Shown: positions 39,001 through 46,299 of the stretch, piece by piece | How the letters are laid out: every line of letters begins with the position of its first letter | Position numbering within the stretch: position 1 is the first letter of the stretch | Source: Sipunculus nudus | Taxonomy: Eukaryota; Annelida; Sipuncula; Golfingiida; Sipunculidae | Reading direction: 5' to 3' | DNA: 64,000 nucleotides | Assembly (NCBI GenBank): GCA_026874595.1 | Contig: CM049322.1 | Location: 23,225,400-23,289,399 of the forward strand | Made by a program: the position numbers and the translations under genes | The notes under the pieces: generated by a model | The model's input: the letters and a program-made list of their open reading frames with translations, nothing else | The model's database searches: none | What the model was told of the DNA's origin: nothing

Positions 39001-42000
39001 CACCGAATCGTACACGAATTATTCGATGATATACCAAATGTCGATACCAGCATGGATGACATTGTGATCTCCGGCAGTACAGAGGCTGAACATGACATCA
39101 CGCTGTGGAGAGTCCTAGAGAGATGTCGCGAGAAAGGCTTGACTTTAGGCCTAGATAAATGTCAGTTCAGGCTGCCAGAGATAGTGTTCATAGGAGACCT
39201 GCTAACAAAGGATGGCCTTCAGCCTGACCCCGAAAAGGTCAAGGCCATTAACCAGATGCCAAGGCCCACTTGCCTCCGAGAAATACAGCAGTTTATGGGC
39301 ATGGTGACTTTTCTTGCTAAATTTGTTCCGGATCTCTCCACCAGGGCGGCACCACTAAACAAGCTCAGAGAGAAAGACATAGCCTGGACCTGGGGGGATG
39401 AGCAAGAAAAAGCATGGACAGATCTCAAAAACATTGTCAAAAGCTCGCCAGTGTTACAGTACTACGATGCCAGCAAAGAGACATTGATATCAAGCGACGC
39501 GTCAAAAGCAGGCCTGGGTGCAGTATTGCTACAGAAACATGATGAAAAATGGCTGCCAGTAGCCTATGCCTCCAGAGCAATGACCAAGACAGAAATTAGA
39601 TATGCCCAGATAGAAAAAGAGGCATTAGCGATGGCATATGCATGTGAGCGCTTTGACCAATATGTATACGGGAAAACATTCCAGATCGAGACAGACCACA
39701 AGCCGCTTGTGGCAATTTTCACCAAAGCATTGTATGACTGTCCAGCTAGGATCCAGCGATTCCGCTTGAGATTGCAGAAATATGACTTCACTTTGTCGTA
39801 TACACCCGGTCGACACATGTTAGTGGCCGACGCATTGTCGAGGAATTATAATTCACAAGAAACCCCCATCAGTAGCACAGAAGATGATGTGCGGGCATTC
39901 GTTGATCATGTGATTGCTACTGTGCCAATAGTAGACAACAAACTACAAGATATACGCGAAGCGACATCCAGAGATGCTGAGATGAAGCAACTAACAGATA
40001 TCATCTTGAACGGCTGGCCTCAGACCAGAAAGCGTTGTCCCGGCATTACTGCAGATTACTGGAGCTATCGCGATGAAGTAACAGTGCTAGAAGGACTGCT
40101 CTTTAAAGGGACAAGAATAATCATACCTAGTTGTATGCGTGCCGGTATACTGCAGAAGATACATGTGGGACATTTGGGCCAGGAAAAATGTAAACGCCGA
40201 GCACGACAATCAGTGTTTTGGCCCAGGATCAATCAAGAAATCGAGGCCATGGTGAACAAATGCACAGAATGTATCACCAACAGAAGTAAACAACAGGCTG
40301 AACCATTGCAGCAGCACCCGGTGGCAACCGCACCATGGGAAAAAGTGGCTACCAATTTATTTGAGTTCGACCAGAAAAACTACATCGTAGTGACTGATTA
40401 TTATTCCAACTACCCGGAGGTAGCATCGCTATCCAATACTAGCAGTGATCAAGTTATTACAGCACTTAAGAAGATATTCTCAAGGCATGGGGTGCCACTC
40501 GTTGTTTTTAGTGATAACGGCACGTGCTACTCGAGTGACAAGTTTACCAGATTCGCCCAAGAATGGGATTTCAGACATGAGACCTCCAGCCCACACCATC
40601 CAGCATCTAATGGGCTGGCAGAAAACGCCGTCAAAATCGTCAAAAATATCCTTAAGAAAGCTAAAGCCAGCGGTGAGGATCCCCTCATGGGTCTCATGAT
40701 ATATCGTAGCACTCCCCTTGAATCGGGCTACTCGCCTAGCCAGCTGCTTATGAACCGTTCTATTCGCACTAACCTACCTGATGGACGACAACTCCGACAG
40801 CCTAAGGCCAGTGCAGTGTTACATCATAAACAAGCCACCAAGCACAAACAAAAGAAATACTTCGATCGCAAGGCCAGTAAGCGCCCATTAAACCGACTGG
40901 CCCCAGGTGACACGGTACGAATCCGCACTTCTCATCAACGGGACTGGTCGGAGAGAGGAGAAGTGATGAGAGAAGTGAGCCCTAGATCATACTTAGTCAG
41001 GTCTGAAAACGGCTCACAGTACAGGCGAACCGCAGGCATATAATGAAAACAGCAGAAACGCCGCTTTCCACATACACCCAGATTGACTGTGAAACACCAG
41101 ATGATTTGCAGTCAGAAACGTCAGTCCTGGAACCAGTTCCATTACCATCAGCAGCCAATACCCAGCAGCAGCAGAGACCACCAGTGCCACCAAGACCGAA
41201 CAAACCATGGGTCACGAGGGCAGGTCGGACGAGCAGACCACCTACCAGGCTGATAGAGACTCAGTAAAATTGTTTAATAATAATGATAGGCCACACTCTG
41301 TAACTGCCCCTCTTTTATTTAGTTCATTAATAATATGTAACATGTTTGATATATATCACGCAAGATTACATGCCGGACATGTAATACTGACTAATTTGCA
41401 ATAATTGTAATAACATGAAGATTTCATATTTATGCGAGTACACAGTTAACACAAGATAAAAACAACGTTCAGACTTTTAACACTTTATTGCTTAATACCG
41501 ATATTATCACTTGCATGCTTAAAACCTGAAAGGGGAAGATGTAATGATCACATAGTTAATATTTGGTAACCTTTTAAAGAAAGCATCTTGTTTATAGTAA
41601 GCCGTTAGGGCACCAGGGGGCAGCACATATACTTCCTGTATCTTGCTGGATAAAACACATGTGGCTAGACTTGGTGTTGTGACTTATCGGCCTGCATCTA
41701 TCAGCACAGTTATATAGATATGTAGGGCAATTAATCATCACATCGTTGCTATAAACTTTCAGAAGTTTTATACCATGACCTAAGACAACGAACAGGTAAT
41801 TATTTTATGATGATAAAAAGTCGCTTATACGATTCCAAAGGGTCCCTCTGTTTGGAATCATACACGGTTTATACAATAAGGCCGGACTCAAGCCGTAGAG
41901 CGAATCGGAATAAAGCGTCCTGGGCGAGACAACAAATTTCCATGCCACAGTTCCGGTTACGGTCATGGGCAATGTAACATTGACATAGAAATTGATTTAA

Positions 42001-43552
42001 AACCTATTTCATATGGATAATTTTTTTAACTCTTTTTGTGAGTACCACTTTGAATTGTTATATACAGTACTTCTTACTTCCGGATACATTTAAGATATAA
42101 AACAAAAGTAAACTGAAAATAAAGTAATTCACACACATGATTAACTTCATCGTCATTCTTTGTCCTTAACGAAGACTACTGACTGAGTGCTACACTCCAG
42201 TTGAGGAGGTAAAGAGACTAAGTGTACCAGAGTCCGAGGAGAGGAGAGAGGTAACAATCTTTGAAGAGGAAATTTACGCCCAGAGCTGCATCACAGATGG
42301 GATATTGGCTATTGAAGAAGGTATACTTAATTCAGTCTTTTACACATTGTCATATTTTATACTGATATATGTACTTAACAAAGAGTACAGCGTGGTTGTT
42401 ATATGTGACCAAGAAAGCTGTCTGGGTATTTTGTTAAAAAAGGAGAGTAGTCGTTAAAGCCGTTTTCATTATGAGCACTTAAATATTTTAGCTATATATG
42501 ATAACATCATATTATAATATATAATAATTAACATATTATAACTATAATAGTTTTCTTAAAATAGCTAGTGTATTGTAAAGGCCTGTATTTGTAATAGTCA
42601 AATTATGAATATTCGTTTTCCATACACAAGGAGACATCATCTTTAACAAGTTGGTTGGCAGGGAAGACGTCATCAATATTGATGAGTCATTCTCGCTGCT
42701 TGACAAGTATAAAGATGCTGAAATCAAGGTCAAAGCTGTTGACAGCGAGACTGAATCTTTGGCCTGTAATAAAATTGCTATGGTGTACGACCAGATATTC
42801 AAAATGCCTGCGAAAAGAATGTTTGGCACGAGAAGGCCCTTGCAGCTTTGGCAGACAATAAAGATCACGGTAAATATGTTCTCTTTTTCCTGTCAAGTTA
42901 TCATCACACTAATGAGTGGTGAACTGTCATTTAACATAAACAACATTAAACAGAAGTGTGTTTGATACACTGGTGTCCGATCACCCAATTTAAGTTTTTT
43001 ATTGAGGCTTAATGTAACAGCAGATTTCTATGTCTTATAACTTGGAACAGAACCAATTCTTTAAGATTTTGTTTTCTCAATAGTATTATAATGGACATGT
43101 ACATGATTACATTCCGTGATACAATTTAAAAACACACACACATATATATTTATTCCACCATTTACTTAATACTGTTTACAGAATGGATAAAGGTGTCGAG
43201 AGAAGCCTTAAAAGAATTTCAAAGACGCCTCCGTCCTGATGAAGAAAAGGAGAAAAAGCTGAAAACAGCACTGAAAGAAATGGAGAAGGAAATAAAAGAA
43301 CTTGAAGAACTTGCAAATGATAGAAGAGTTGTAGTGATAGAATTTCTGAGAAAAATTCATGAAAAGTGGCCTCCGAAAGGCTTTTCATCAACATTTAACG
43401 ATAATAGGCCAGTGAAAAAAGCCCTGGTTCTTGCGATACGCAACTATCATCCAGATAAACAAACAGAAGAGTTATACGGTCAGACCTGGCATTATTTCTC
43501 ACAGGAAATTACTAAATGTCTGACACAGAAAGCCTCTGATCTTAACCTATGA
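30974..43552 (+). CDS. Gene A: multi-exon TPR-like protein with C-terminal J-like domain (5' incomplete, two frame breaks)
   Basis: Exons inferred from GT-AG sites and phase: 30974-31018, 31215-31250, 31557-31601, 32563-32577, 32966-33001, 33199-33467, 34268-34578, 35015-35118, 35496-35692, 35887-36184, 42175-42320, 42631-42869, 43182-43552. The product would be about 700 residues: a charged helical N-terminal linker, then TPR-like helices (LKEQGNTLFKLGDK is a typical TPR helix A), a charged coiled coil, and a C-terminal J-like domain with His-Pro-Asp. A J-domain normally stimulates an Hsp70, so a co-chaperone or adaptor role is inferred; no named family is recognised. No initiator exon was found. 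Frame is lost near 36045 and 42807, each equivalent to one missing base. Intron 10 is almost 6 kb because it holds an LTR retrotransposon. Gene B downstream is a paralog with the same phases. It may be a functional gene with sequence errors or a decaying pseudogene. Confidence 0.75.
31877..32308 (+). CDS. Intronic open frame, unrecognised (possible transposon remnant)
   Basis: A 143-codon open frame with an ATG lies in the intron between small exons 3 and 4 of gene A. Its composition is more GC-rich than the surrounding intron. The segment AHKAKRIIVDRTKPYKYPAI is basic and not low-complexity. It includes gaccttcaaggtcacag, a motif reminiscent of dispersed invertebrate repeats. I do not recognise a domain. 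It is probably a fragment of a mobile element. Confidence 0.3.
   Translation: MTLYQGVTISVIKEDGQYTIVHHKESREGSQDSISHSGSVITAHKAKRIIVDRTKPYKYPAIFLFKAGNRARQYDHGPRFQNHPVSKETFDLQGHSSVSKGKMWSNFISPISDLFYCKIARGFENRERPYVISSPMFTRNLQF
33199..33467 (+). CDS. Gene A exon 6, TPR-like
   Basis: The exon has a gaag acceptor and a gtaagaa donor, enters in phase 1 and leaves in phase 0. It encodes a typical TPR-like helix pair: LKEQGNTLFKLGDK then LNLIELAVALYEKAIHHSRG, followed by ELVTALTDLANASWTK. An in-frame ATG at 33219 could act as an internal start if the small exons upstream are skipped. It is equivalent to the gene B exon at 56813-57036. Confidence 0.75.
34268..34578 (+). CDS. Gene A exon 7, helical repeat
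   Basis: This exon is phase 0 to phase 2 and 311 bp. It encodes helices such as VDNFLLSLATYADALKMCKD, LKECFSEAESWIKSV and ILLLVDILPDIGFKTKQC. It aligns well with gene B exon 57481-57776 (CLRLCFCEASGWIEGSG; LLLLVDNLPDGPFKTEQY), with conserved cysteine, Glu-Ala and Leu-Pro-Asp positions. Confidence 0.8.
35015..35118 (+). CDS. Gene A exon 8
   Basis: This 104-bp exon is phase 2 to phase 1, with a ttcag acceptor and a gtatga donor. It encodes FCERSLSLLKGARELPEAES and continues to LQKMIKS. It aligns with the 137-bp gene B exon at 58004-58140 (LCESCLSLIKKAEKSAQAES). It is the shorter of the pair by 11 codons. Confidence 0.7.
35496..35692 (+). CDS. Gene A exon 9, TPR-like
   Basis: This exon is phase 1 to phase 0 and 197 bp. 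It encodes VLGHFKDALDLHRNTPTITR and AATASRELASLCAAKGK. It matches gene B exon 58301-58512 (ALEHFEEALSHQRNKQTLIP; AAKVSWDLASLFAAKGK). The His-Phe and Leu-Ala-Ser-Leu-x-Ala-Ala-Lys-Gly-Lys positions are conserved. Confidence 0.8.
35887..36184 (+). CDS. Gene A exon 10 with frame break
   Basis: This exon has a tttag acceptor, enters in phase 0 and leaves in phase 2. The first half encodes KKYYNCALKLYGESCAICTA and a segment ending ETADNPKYV. The second half, in another frame, encodes ETLRKHLPDGPLKCKEYLSL and YNEAVENYRKQEYKECRG. The halves match one continuous frame in gene B exon 58646-58932 (AARHLSDGKLKCTEFLHLG). The break lies near 36043-36048 and equals one missing base (length 298, expected 299). 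Reading straight through gives a stop near 36096. Confidence 0.75.
36185..36998. other. Gene A intron 10 upstream of the retrotransposon
   Basis: This is intron DNA. A slightly GC-richer stretch at about 36820-36960 (with gaacgttgatcgactgg and caaaggattgtgggac) contrasts with its flanks and may be an older repeat. I see no coding signal. Confidence 0.5.
36999..37168 (+). repeat. 5' LTR (170 bp)
   Basis: It starts tgtaatgatcacatagtt and ends ctatcaacaca. It is identical to the 3' LTR except for ttta versus tta in gtgactttatcgg and tcaaca versus tcagca at the end. It should carry promoter and polyadenylation signals, but no clear TATA box was assigned. Confidence 0.95.
37169..37184 (+). promoter_or_regulatory. 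Primer binding site, tRNA-Leu type
   Basis: TGGTGTCAGAA begins at the base after the 5' LTR and matches the complement of the 3' end of animal tRNA-Leu (ending TTCTGACACCA) over 11 bases. The gag ATG at 37181 overlaps its end. Confidence 0.8.
37181..38110 (+). CDS. gag: gag-like open frame with zinc knuckle
   Basis: This is a 309-codon frame starting next to the primer site. The N-terminal part is a capsid/nucleocapsid-type polyprotein region (LFLKSVGKEAFELYNTFTWD is typical of gypsy capsids in invertebrates). A CCHC knuckle, CNSCGYTHRPRACP (Cys-x2-Cys-x3-His-x4-Cys), lies at about 37904-37945. The real gag reading probably ends or shifts near 37949-37956. The remaining codons to 38110 overlap the pol frame and look non-native. 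The product would package element RNA. Confidence 0.85.
   Translation: MDHIEAPNPLSLEGNLNENWKLFYQGWQIYFALKTHGHGLDCDDKFKASLFLKSVGKEAFELYNTFTWDNAGDEWKLDKIIERYKSYCADRDSAAIHVQRFFNCRQQAGQSNDSYINQVQHLAKKCPFTPIMINMIKWRIMCGVHSEPLKERLFREKNDVTLERVIQICRVAEAATKQARELRDTETVTVQAVKGYSEQKYSSNKPVNSASVSTSLKSRYPSNRDARPRGYSGGKRDFQCNSCGYTHRPRACPAYGKKPVRVVRGKTTSLKCVAGLRCTQSVQNQTKIIRLVLRNRMDSLLTQWTVKML
37993..41043 (+). CDS. pol: pol: protease, reverse transcriptase, RNase H, integrase
   Basis: This is a 1016-codon frame; the first Met is an internal residue of the second zinc knuckle, whose upstream half (from about 37957) is in the same frame. The protease is Asp-Thr-Gly-Ala at residues 59-62. Reverse transcriptase has first Asp at 293 (FTKLDAKHGFWQI) and Asp355-Asp356 in SMDDIVIS. 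RNase H has Asp502 (SSDAS) and ETDHKPL. The integrase zinc finger is His724, His727, Cys757, Cys760. The catalytic set is Asn788 (normally Asp), Asp841 and Glu877 with 35 residues between. The C-terminal tail appears in another frame after about 41027. The order places it in Ty3/gypsy. The Asn788 change would be expected to disable strand transfer. Confidence 0.93.
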   Translation: MCRRSQVHTVSAEPNQDYTSCSEESDGFTIDSVDSKDAVNASWIIPMTIEGDTVNVKLDTGANVNIMSKSTYDCVSNKPKLQCADVRLTAYAGSDIPVAGKCDVKVTHNGRTFHTDFVITPASVQSILGVQDFERLGLIKRTWEVTLDSRPKHSAETDNTASLDDKVDLRSQAINRFPDVFKGLGCLPGTHTIQMDPDSQPVIEACRKIPFALHSEVKTELKRMEDAGVITKVTELTDWVSALVVVRKKAGGLRLCMDPKNLNRAIRREHYKMPSREEIMAKFANKKYFTKLDAKHGFWQIRLDDQSSKQCTVATPFGRYRFLRLPFGIRSAPEVFHRIVHELFDDIPNVDTSMDDIVISGSTEAEHDITLWRVLERCREKGLTLGLDKCQFRLPEIVFIGDLLTKDGLQPDPEKVKAINQMPRPTCLREIQQFMGMVTFLAKFVPDLSTRAAPLNKLREKDIAWTWGDEQEKAWTDLKNIVKSSPVLQYYDASKETLISSDASKAGLGAVLLQKHDEKWLPVAYASRAMTKTEIRYAQIEKEALAMAYACERFDQYVYGKTFQIETDHKPLVAIFTKALYDCPARIQRFRLRLQKYDFTLSYTPGRHMLVADALSRNYNSQETPISSTEDDVRAFVDHVIATVPIVDNKLQDIREATSRDAEMKQLTDIILNGWPQTRKRCPGITADYWSYRDEVTVLEGLLFKGTRIIIPSCMRAGILQKIHVGHLGQEKCKRRARQSVFWPRINQEIEAMVNKCTECITNRSKQQAEPLQQHPVATAPWEKVATNLFEFDQKNYIVVTDYYSNYPEVASLSNTSSDQVITALKKIFSRHGVPLVVFSDNGTCYSSDKFTRFAQEWDFRHETSSPHHPASNGLAENAVKIVKNILKKAKASGEDPLMGLMIYRSTPLESGYSPSQLLMNRSIRTNLPDGRQLRQPKASAVLHHKQATKHKQKKYFDRKASKRPLNRLAPGDTVRIRTSHQRDWSERGEVMREVSPRSYLVRSENGSQYRRTAGI
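41043..41267 (+). CDS. Displaced C-terminal tail of pol
   Basis: This frame opens with an ATG overlapping the pol stop (TAATG). It is proline- and serine-rich (RPPVPPRPNKPWVTRAG). Just upstream in the same frame are codons for Asn-Arg-Arg-His, a motif usual near the end of K02A2.6-like pol proteins. It is therefore best read as the tail of pol separated by a frame break near 41026-41028 (equivalent to one missing base), not a separate gene. Confidence 0.6.
   Translation: MKTAETPLSTYTQIDCETPDDLQSETSVLEPVPLPSAANTQQQQRPPVPPRPNKPWVTRAGRTSRPPTRLIETQ
41528..41539 (+). promoter_or_regulatory. Polypurine tract
   Basis: gaaaggggaaga lies directly before the TG of the 3' LTR. This is the expected priming site for plus-strand DNA. 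Confidence 0.9.
41540..41708 (+). repeat. 3' LTR (169 bp)
   Basis: It is a direct copy of 36999-37168 with one substitution and one missing T, and is followed by the target duplication gttat. Confidence 0.95.
42175..42320 (+). CDS. Gene A exon 11
   Basis: This 146-bp exon is phase 2 to phase 1, exactly the length and phase of gene B exon 59066-59211. It encodes LLTECYTPVEEVKRLSVPES then EEEIYAQSCITDGILAIEEG. The gene B partner reads EQEIYLQSCITDGRIKIEEG. It is the first gene A exon after the retrotransposon, which shows that the element sits in an intron and did not end the gene. Confidence 0.8.
42631..42869 (+). CDS. Gene A exon 12 with frame break
   Basis: The first frame encodes DIIFNKLVGREDVINIDESF and continues to IAMVYDQIFKM. 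Near 42807 the sensible frame changes to CEKNVWHEKALAALADNKDH. Only the second frame joins exon 13 with correct phase, because 239 bp should be 240. The break equals one missing base close to aaaatgcctgcgaaaa. No gene B counterpart was found. Confidence 0.65.
43182..43552 (+). CDS. Gene A last exon: coiled coil and J-like domain
   Basis: The acceptor is tttacag, entry is phase 1 and the stop is TGA at 43550-43552. A long charged helix (LKTALKEMEKEIKELEELAN) is followed by a C-terminal segment VKKALVLAIRNYHPDKQTEE then FSQEITKC. The His-Pro-Asp at 43448-43456 with preceding basic helix residues is the signature of J-domains, which contact Hsp70. Only the helix II-loop-helix III part is obvious, so 'J-like' is safer than DnaJ. 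An AATAAA lies at 43573. Confidence 0.75.
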
Positions 43553-43572
43553 AATGGAACAATTCACTTCTT

Positions 43573-43578
43573 AATAAA
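43573..43578 (+). terminator. Poly(A) signal of gene A
   Basis: AATAAA lies 21 bases after the stop codon of gene A. A second AATAAA lies near 43920. The first is close enough to give a very short 3' UTR. Confidence 0.5.
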
Positions 43579-43599
43579 ACTGTAAAACTTATTTCCTAA

Positions 43600-44440
43600 A
43601 TTTCCAATACTATAAATTAAAATTATAATACGACTATGAGTAGAAAGATATTTCACCGTAAAATATATTCTTTATATGCATGTTCTAAACTGTGATGCAA
43701 GCATTTCCTTGATGAATTTTGTGAGCCACTAGTATACTAAAGTGTCAAAACCACACCGAGGGTCTCACTGGGTGACTTTAAAGGTCTGTTCAGTTGAGTG
43801 TATCAGCATCTCAGTGAGTCTGGCATATTGCGCGGGTAATAATGCATGGAAACTAGTGTTTTGTAGTTATTACTTCCAAATGGATAAGCTCCTTCCCCTT
43901 GAATGATAGAAGTGTCTTGAATAAATAAAGGTTATTTGTCAAAAGTTGTGTGTTTTTATTGGTGCCGATAGGTGAATTTACTTGTAATACATTTTATTCA
44001 GGGTTCAGTGTATGGGTCATTCATTATGATTAAACGTTTTAAAATTCGACGGCACACCGTAAGTTAACCTTGAGTGTGAATTAAAACCTTAAATATCGAT
44101 AGCGCATTAAGGAATCGGTGTGTCACACGAGAATCAGTTACCTAGCTTGTTGCGGCCTGAGATGCCTATATTCATCAGTTCACACTGGGTGTAAATAAAT
44201 GACAATAAAATTAACAAGTTTATTTTTCAGGAACGTACAAATAAACTTTCTTTCCATCGCCAGTATTTGCTTCACGAAAATCCAATGGGATTACCCGTAC
44301 AATACACTCAATATACATGAAAATACCAAAAATAATTAATATATTTATACCAGAACACATCCCAAATATTGTATTAAAGAGTCTATGGTAAAATCAGTTT
44401 TCGCAAATTTGTTACCACACTGGGGCACCCTCTAACTGCA
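43600..44440. other. Intergenic DNA, no gene seen
   Basis: AT-rich sequence follows gene A. An aataaataaagg near 43918 may be an alternative poly(A) signal for gene A. No exon, RNA gene or repeat was recognised. Confidence 0.5.
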
Positions 44441-44454
44441 CTGTACCGCAGAAG

Positions 44455-44665
44455 CGGATCCGGGGGGGGGGGGGTAGGTCCAGGGGGTCCGGACCCCCCC
44501 CCCCCCCCTTTTTCACCCGAAGCAACCTTTTTAAGGGGTTTAAGACGTAATTTTGCGGCCTGGACCCCACCCTTTTCCAAACCTGATTACTTTTTTTAGG
44601 ATTTTCATTTGTCGTCCTGGGTTGGACCCCCCCTTTTCCTTAATCCTGGATTCGCTCCTGGTACC
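44455..44665. repeat. Poly-G/poly-C repeat element fragment
   Basis: It contains two homopolymer tracts (a G run at about 44461-44475 and a C run at about 44494-44508) around gggtccggacccc, an inverted repeat. Then come two spaced degenerate copies of ggcctggacccc-ccttttcc (about 44560 and 44630) and a tail resembling ctggattcgctcctggtaccc. I recall similar 'gtccggacccccc...ggatccgcccctg' elements in marine invertebrate genomes. Mechanism unknown. Confidence 0.5.
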
Positions 44666-44744
44666 CTGGATGGAATACACCATGAGATCTGCATAAAAAT
44701 GATGCACATGAGAGCATAACATACAATGTCGTGAGATATAGCAG

Positions 44745-45098
44745 TCACTGAACACACAGAGTGTGAACTAACCTCGTAAAAGAATGTTGTTGGTTTTCAG
44801 TGTCTATGTGTGGAGTTCGAATACGGGAGAGTGCCGGAAACCAAAGAGAGTCTATGACAGGACAAAATCCCCCTGTATAGACAGACATTGCTCTCAACAT
44901 GGCTGAAAAAGTGCATAAGGCTTGTGTAGTATATACCCTGGATTTTCTGATGCCCAGCCTCTGACTTGCTTGTCGTGACAGTGATTCCTCAGACTGCAGA
45001 AGCGCTACTGCCCCGGCCCCTTGGTACATGACGTTACGACCCCTTATGAATCGGATCACGTAGGTGCTGTTCCATGAGTCAAAACATCTGCTTTTCAT
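44745..45098 (-). CDS. Minus-strand open frame, unrecognised
   Basis: A 117-codon open frame on the minus strand has mixed composition (for example MYQGAGAVALLQSEESLSRQ and CTFSAMLRAMSVYTGGF). No domain is recognised. It also contains cgtattcgaactcc on the minus strand, similar to a tRNA-type box B, so a SINE-like or other mobile-element origin is possible. No splice partner was identified. Confidence 0.3.
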   Translation of the reverse strand: MKSRCFDSWNSTYVIRFIRGRNVMYQGAGAVALLQSEESLSRQASQRLGIRKSRVYTTQALCTFSAMLRAMSVYTGGFCPVIDSLWFPALSRIRTPHIDTENQQHSFTRLVHTLCVQ

Positions 45099-45649
45099 AT
45101 CAGAGCGTTACAGTGTATGTCTGGATGTCCAGATAACCTACTTTTTACAATAAAATATCACGGGTAAATATCATGAATGTAAGCTAATAAGGGTTAATTT
45201 TGTTAACATGCCAACAGGTGGTTAACAAAGAGAGGAAATATGTTTTATTTAAAAATAATTATACACTCTATTTAAATAGGTGCCCATTAGACCTTAATGT
45301 TAATATCTATATATACACTGTGCATAATTTTTAAAATTCATATTTTCTGCTTAGGGTTGCAGGTTTCTACATATATAAGGGTCGTACATAAATCTGTGCA
45401 CATGGTTTGCATTTGAGTGAACTCCAACTCAAATATACTGACACACATGGCAAACCAAACAAGTGACCCATGAGTCATGACGCTCAGCCGACAGACATGT
45501 TGACAATATGTCCTTGCACAGGCAACTAATTCAGATAAGTAGATGGCATCATCGTTCAAGCATATTAGCTTAAGTTCATCAAGACTCTGAAGCACACCAA
45601 ATTTGATGACAATCCATACAGCCGTTCCTGGGAAATCTGGCAATTTGTG

Positions 45650-46295
45650 TGTATTTTCCATTATTACTGGGGTGGTCAATCATGCCCCGTATCTCGGTGA
45701 ATATAGATCACAATGACCTAATTTCAGGTTTCTGAGGAGAACTTTTGAGGAACTCTCAGTATTTCAAGTAAAAAGATTCTAGGTCCAATGATTATGATTT
45801 GTTCCATGTTGTAAAGTAAAACTTCGAAAATATCCAGGTGACGCTACTAGTCCGCATAAACTAATGAAACACTCCAGGATCAATATTCATGCAAAGAATC
45901 ATGGTTATCAGTTTATTAGTTGTTTTAATACTGGAGCTTTTGTATCAAATTATTTAATTGTTTGGGGGGGATACTTCTAACCCCCATAGTTCGGGGGATA
46001 TGAGTAACAGAGACCTAAATTCAGGTTTTCAAGGAGATTTTCCATGGACCTCCCTGGATTACAAGTTATAGAAGATTCCAGGTAAAGCGGTTACGATTTG
46101 TGCCTGGTTAACGGTCGGACAGACGGACGACGGGCAAAGAGTGATCGCTATAGCTCCGATGATTTTCAATCAACTGAGCTAAAAAAGAGTTATAATTCGT
46201 GAAAAAGATCCAGGTGGAGCCACCAGTCTGCAGGAACTGATGAATTACTCCTTGATCAATATGCATGCACAGAATCATGGTGATAAATGCATTAG
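45650..46295 (-). repeat. Inverted copy of the bivalve-type dispersed repeat
   Basis: Read on the minus strand it matches the array at 48911-52945: ttagctcagttgattg, then cgacgtccgtct-like runs, gttaaccaggcacaaatcg, acctgaaattaggtc and ggagccacc/ggtggctcc. About two partial units are present. Together with the + strand array it forms a long, imperfect inverted arrangement around the 47.7-kb exon. Confidence 0.8.
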
Positions 46296-46299
46296 TTGT

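Larger units (their letters stand above)
36994..41713 (+). mobile_element. Complete Ty3/gypsy LTR retrotransposon (K02A2.6/Steamer-like) with target duplication
   Basis: The element spans 36999-41708 (4710 bp) and is flanked by the 5-bp direct repeat gttat (36994-36998 and 41709-41713). It has 170/169 bp LTRs beginning TG and ending CA, a primer site abutting the 5' LTR, a gag frame with a zinc knuckle, and a pol frame ordered protease, reverse transcriptase, RNase H, integrase, which is the Ty3/gypsy order. A polypurine tract touches the 3' LTR. The LTRs differ by one substitution and one indel, so insertion is recent. It sits in gene A intron 10 in the sense direction. Short LTRs, size near 5 kb and a Leu primer match what I recall of Steamer-like elements of bivalves. 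No envelope gene is seen. Frame breaks and an integrase substitution suggest this copy may not be autonomous. Confidence 0.95.

Noticed and set aside
39564-39818. Minus-strand and alternative-frame open frames inside pol (also at 38043, 38364, 39219, 40445, 40527 and 40997)
   Set aside because: Shadows of the pol reading frame, whose domains are clear.
45338-45679. 113-codon minus-strand frame
   Set aside because: It partly overlaps the inverted dispersed repeat, and the remainder shows no recognised motif or splice context.
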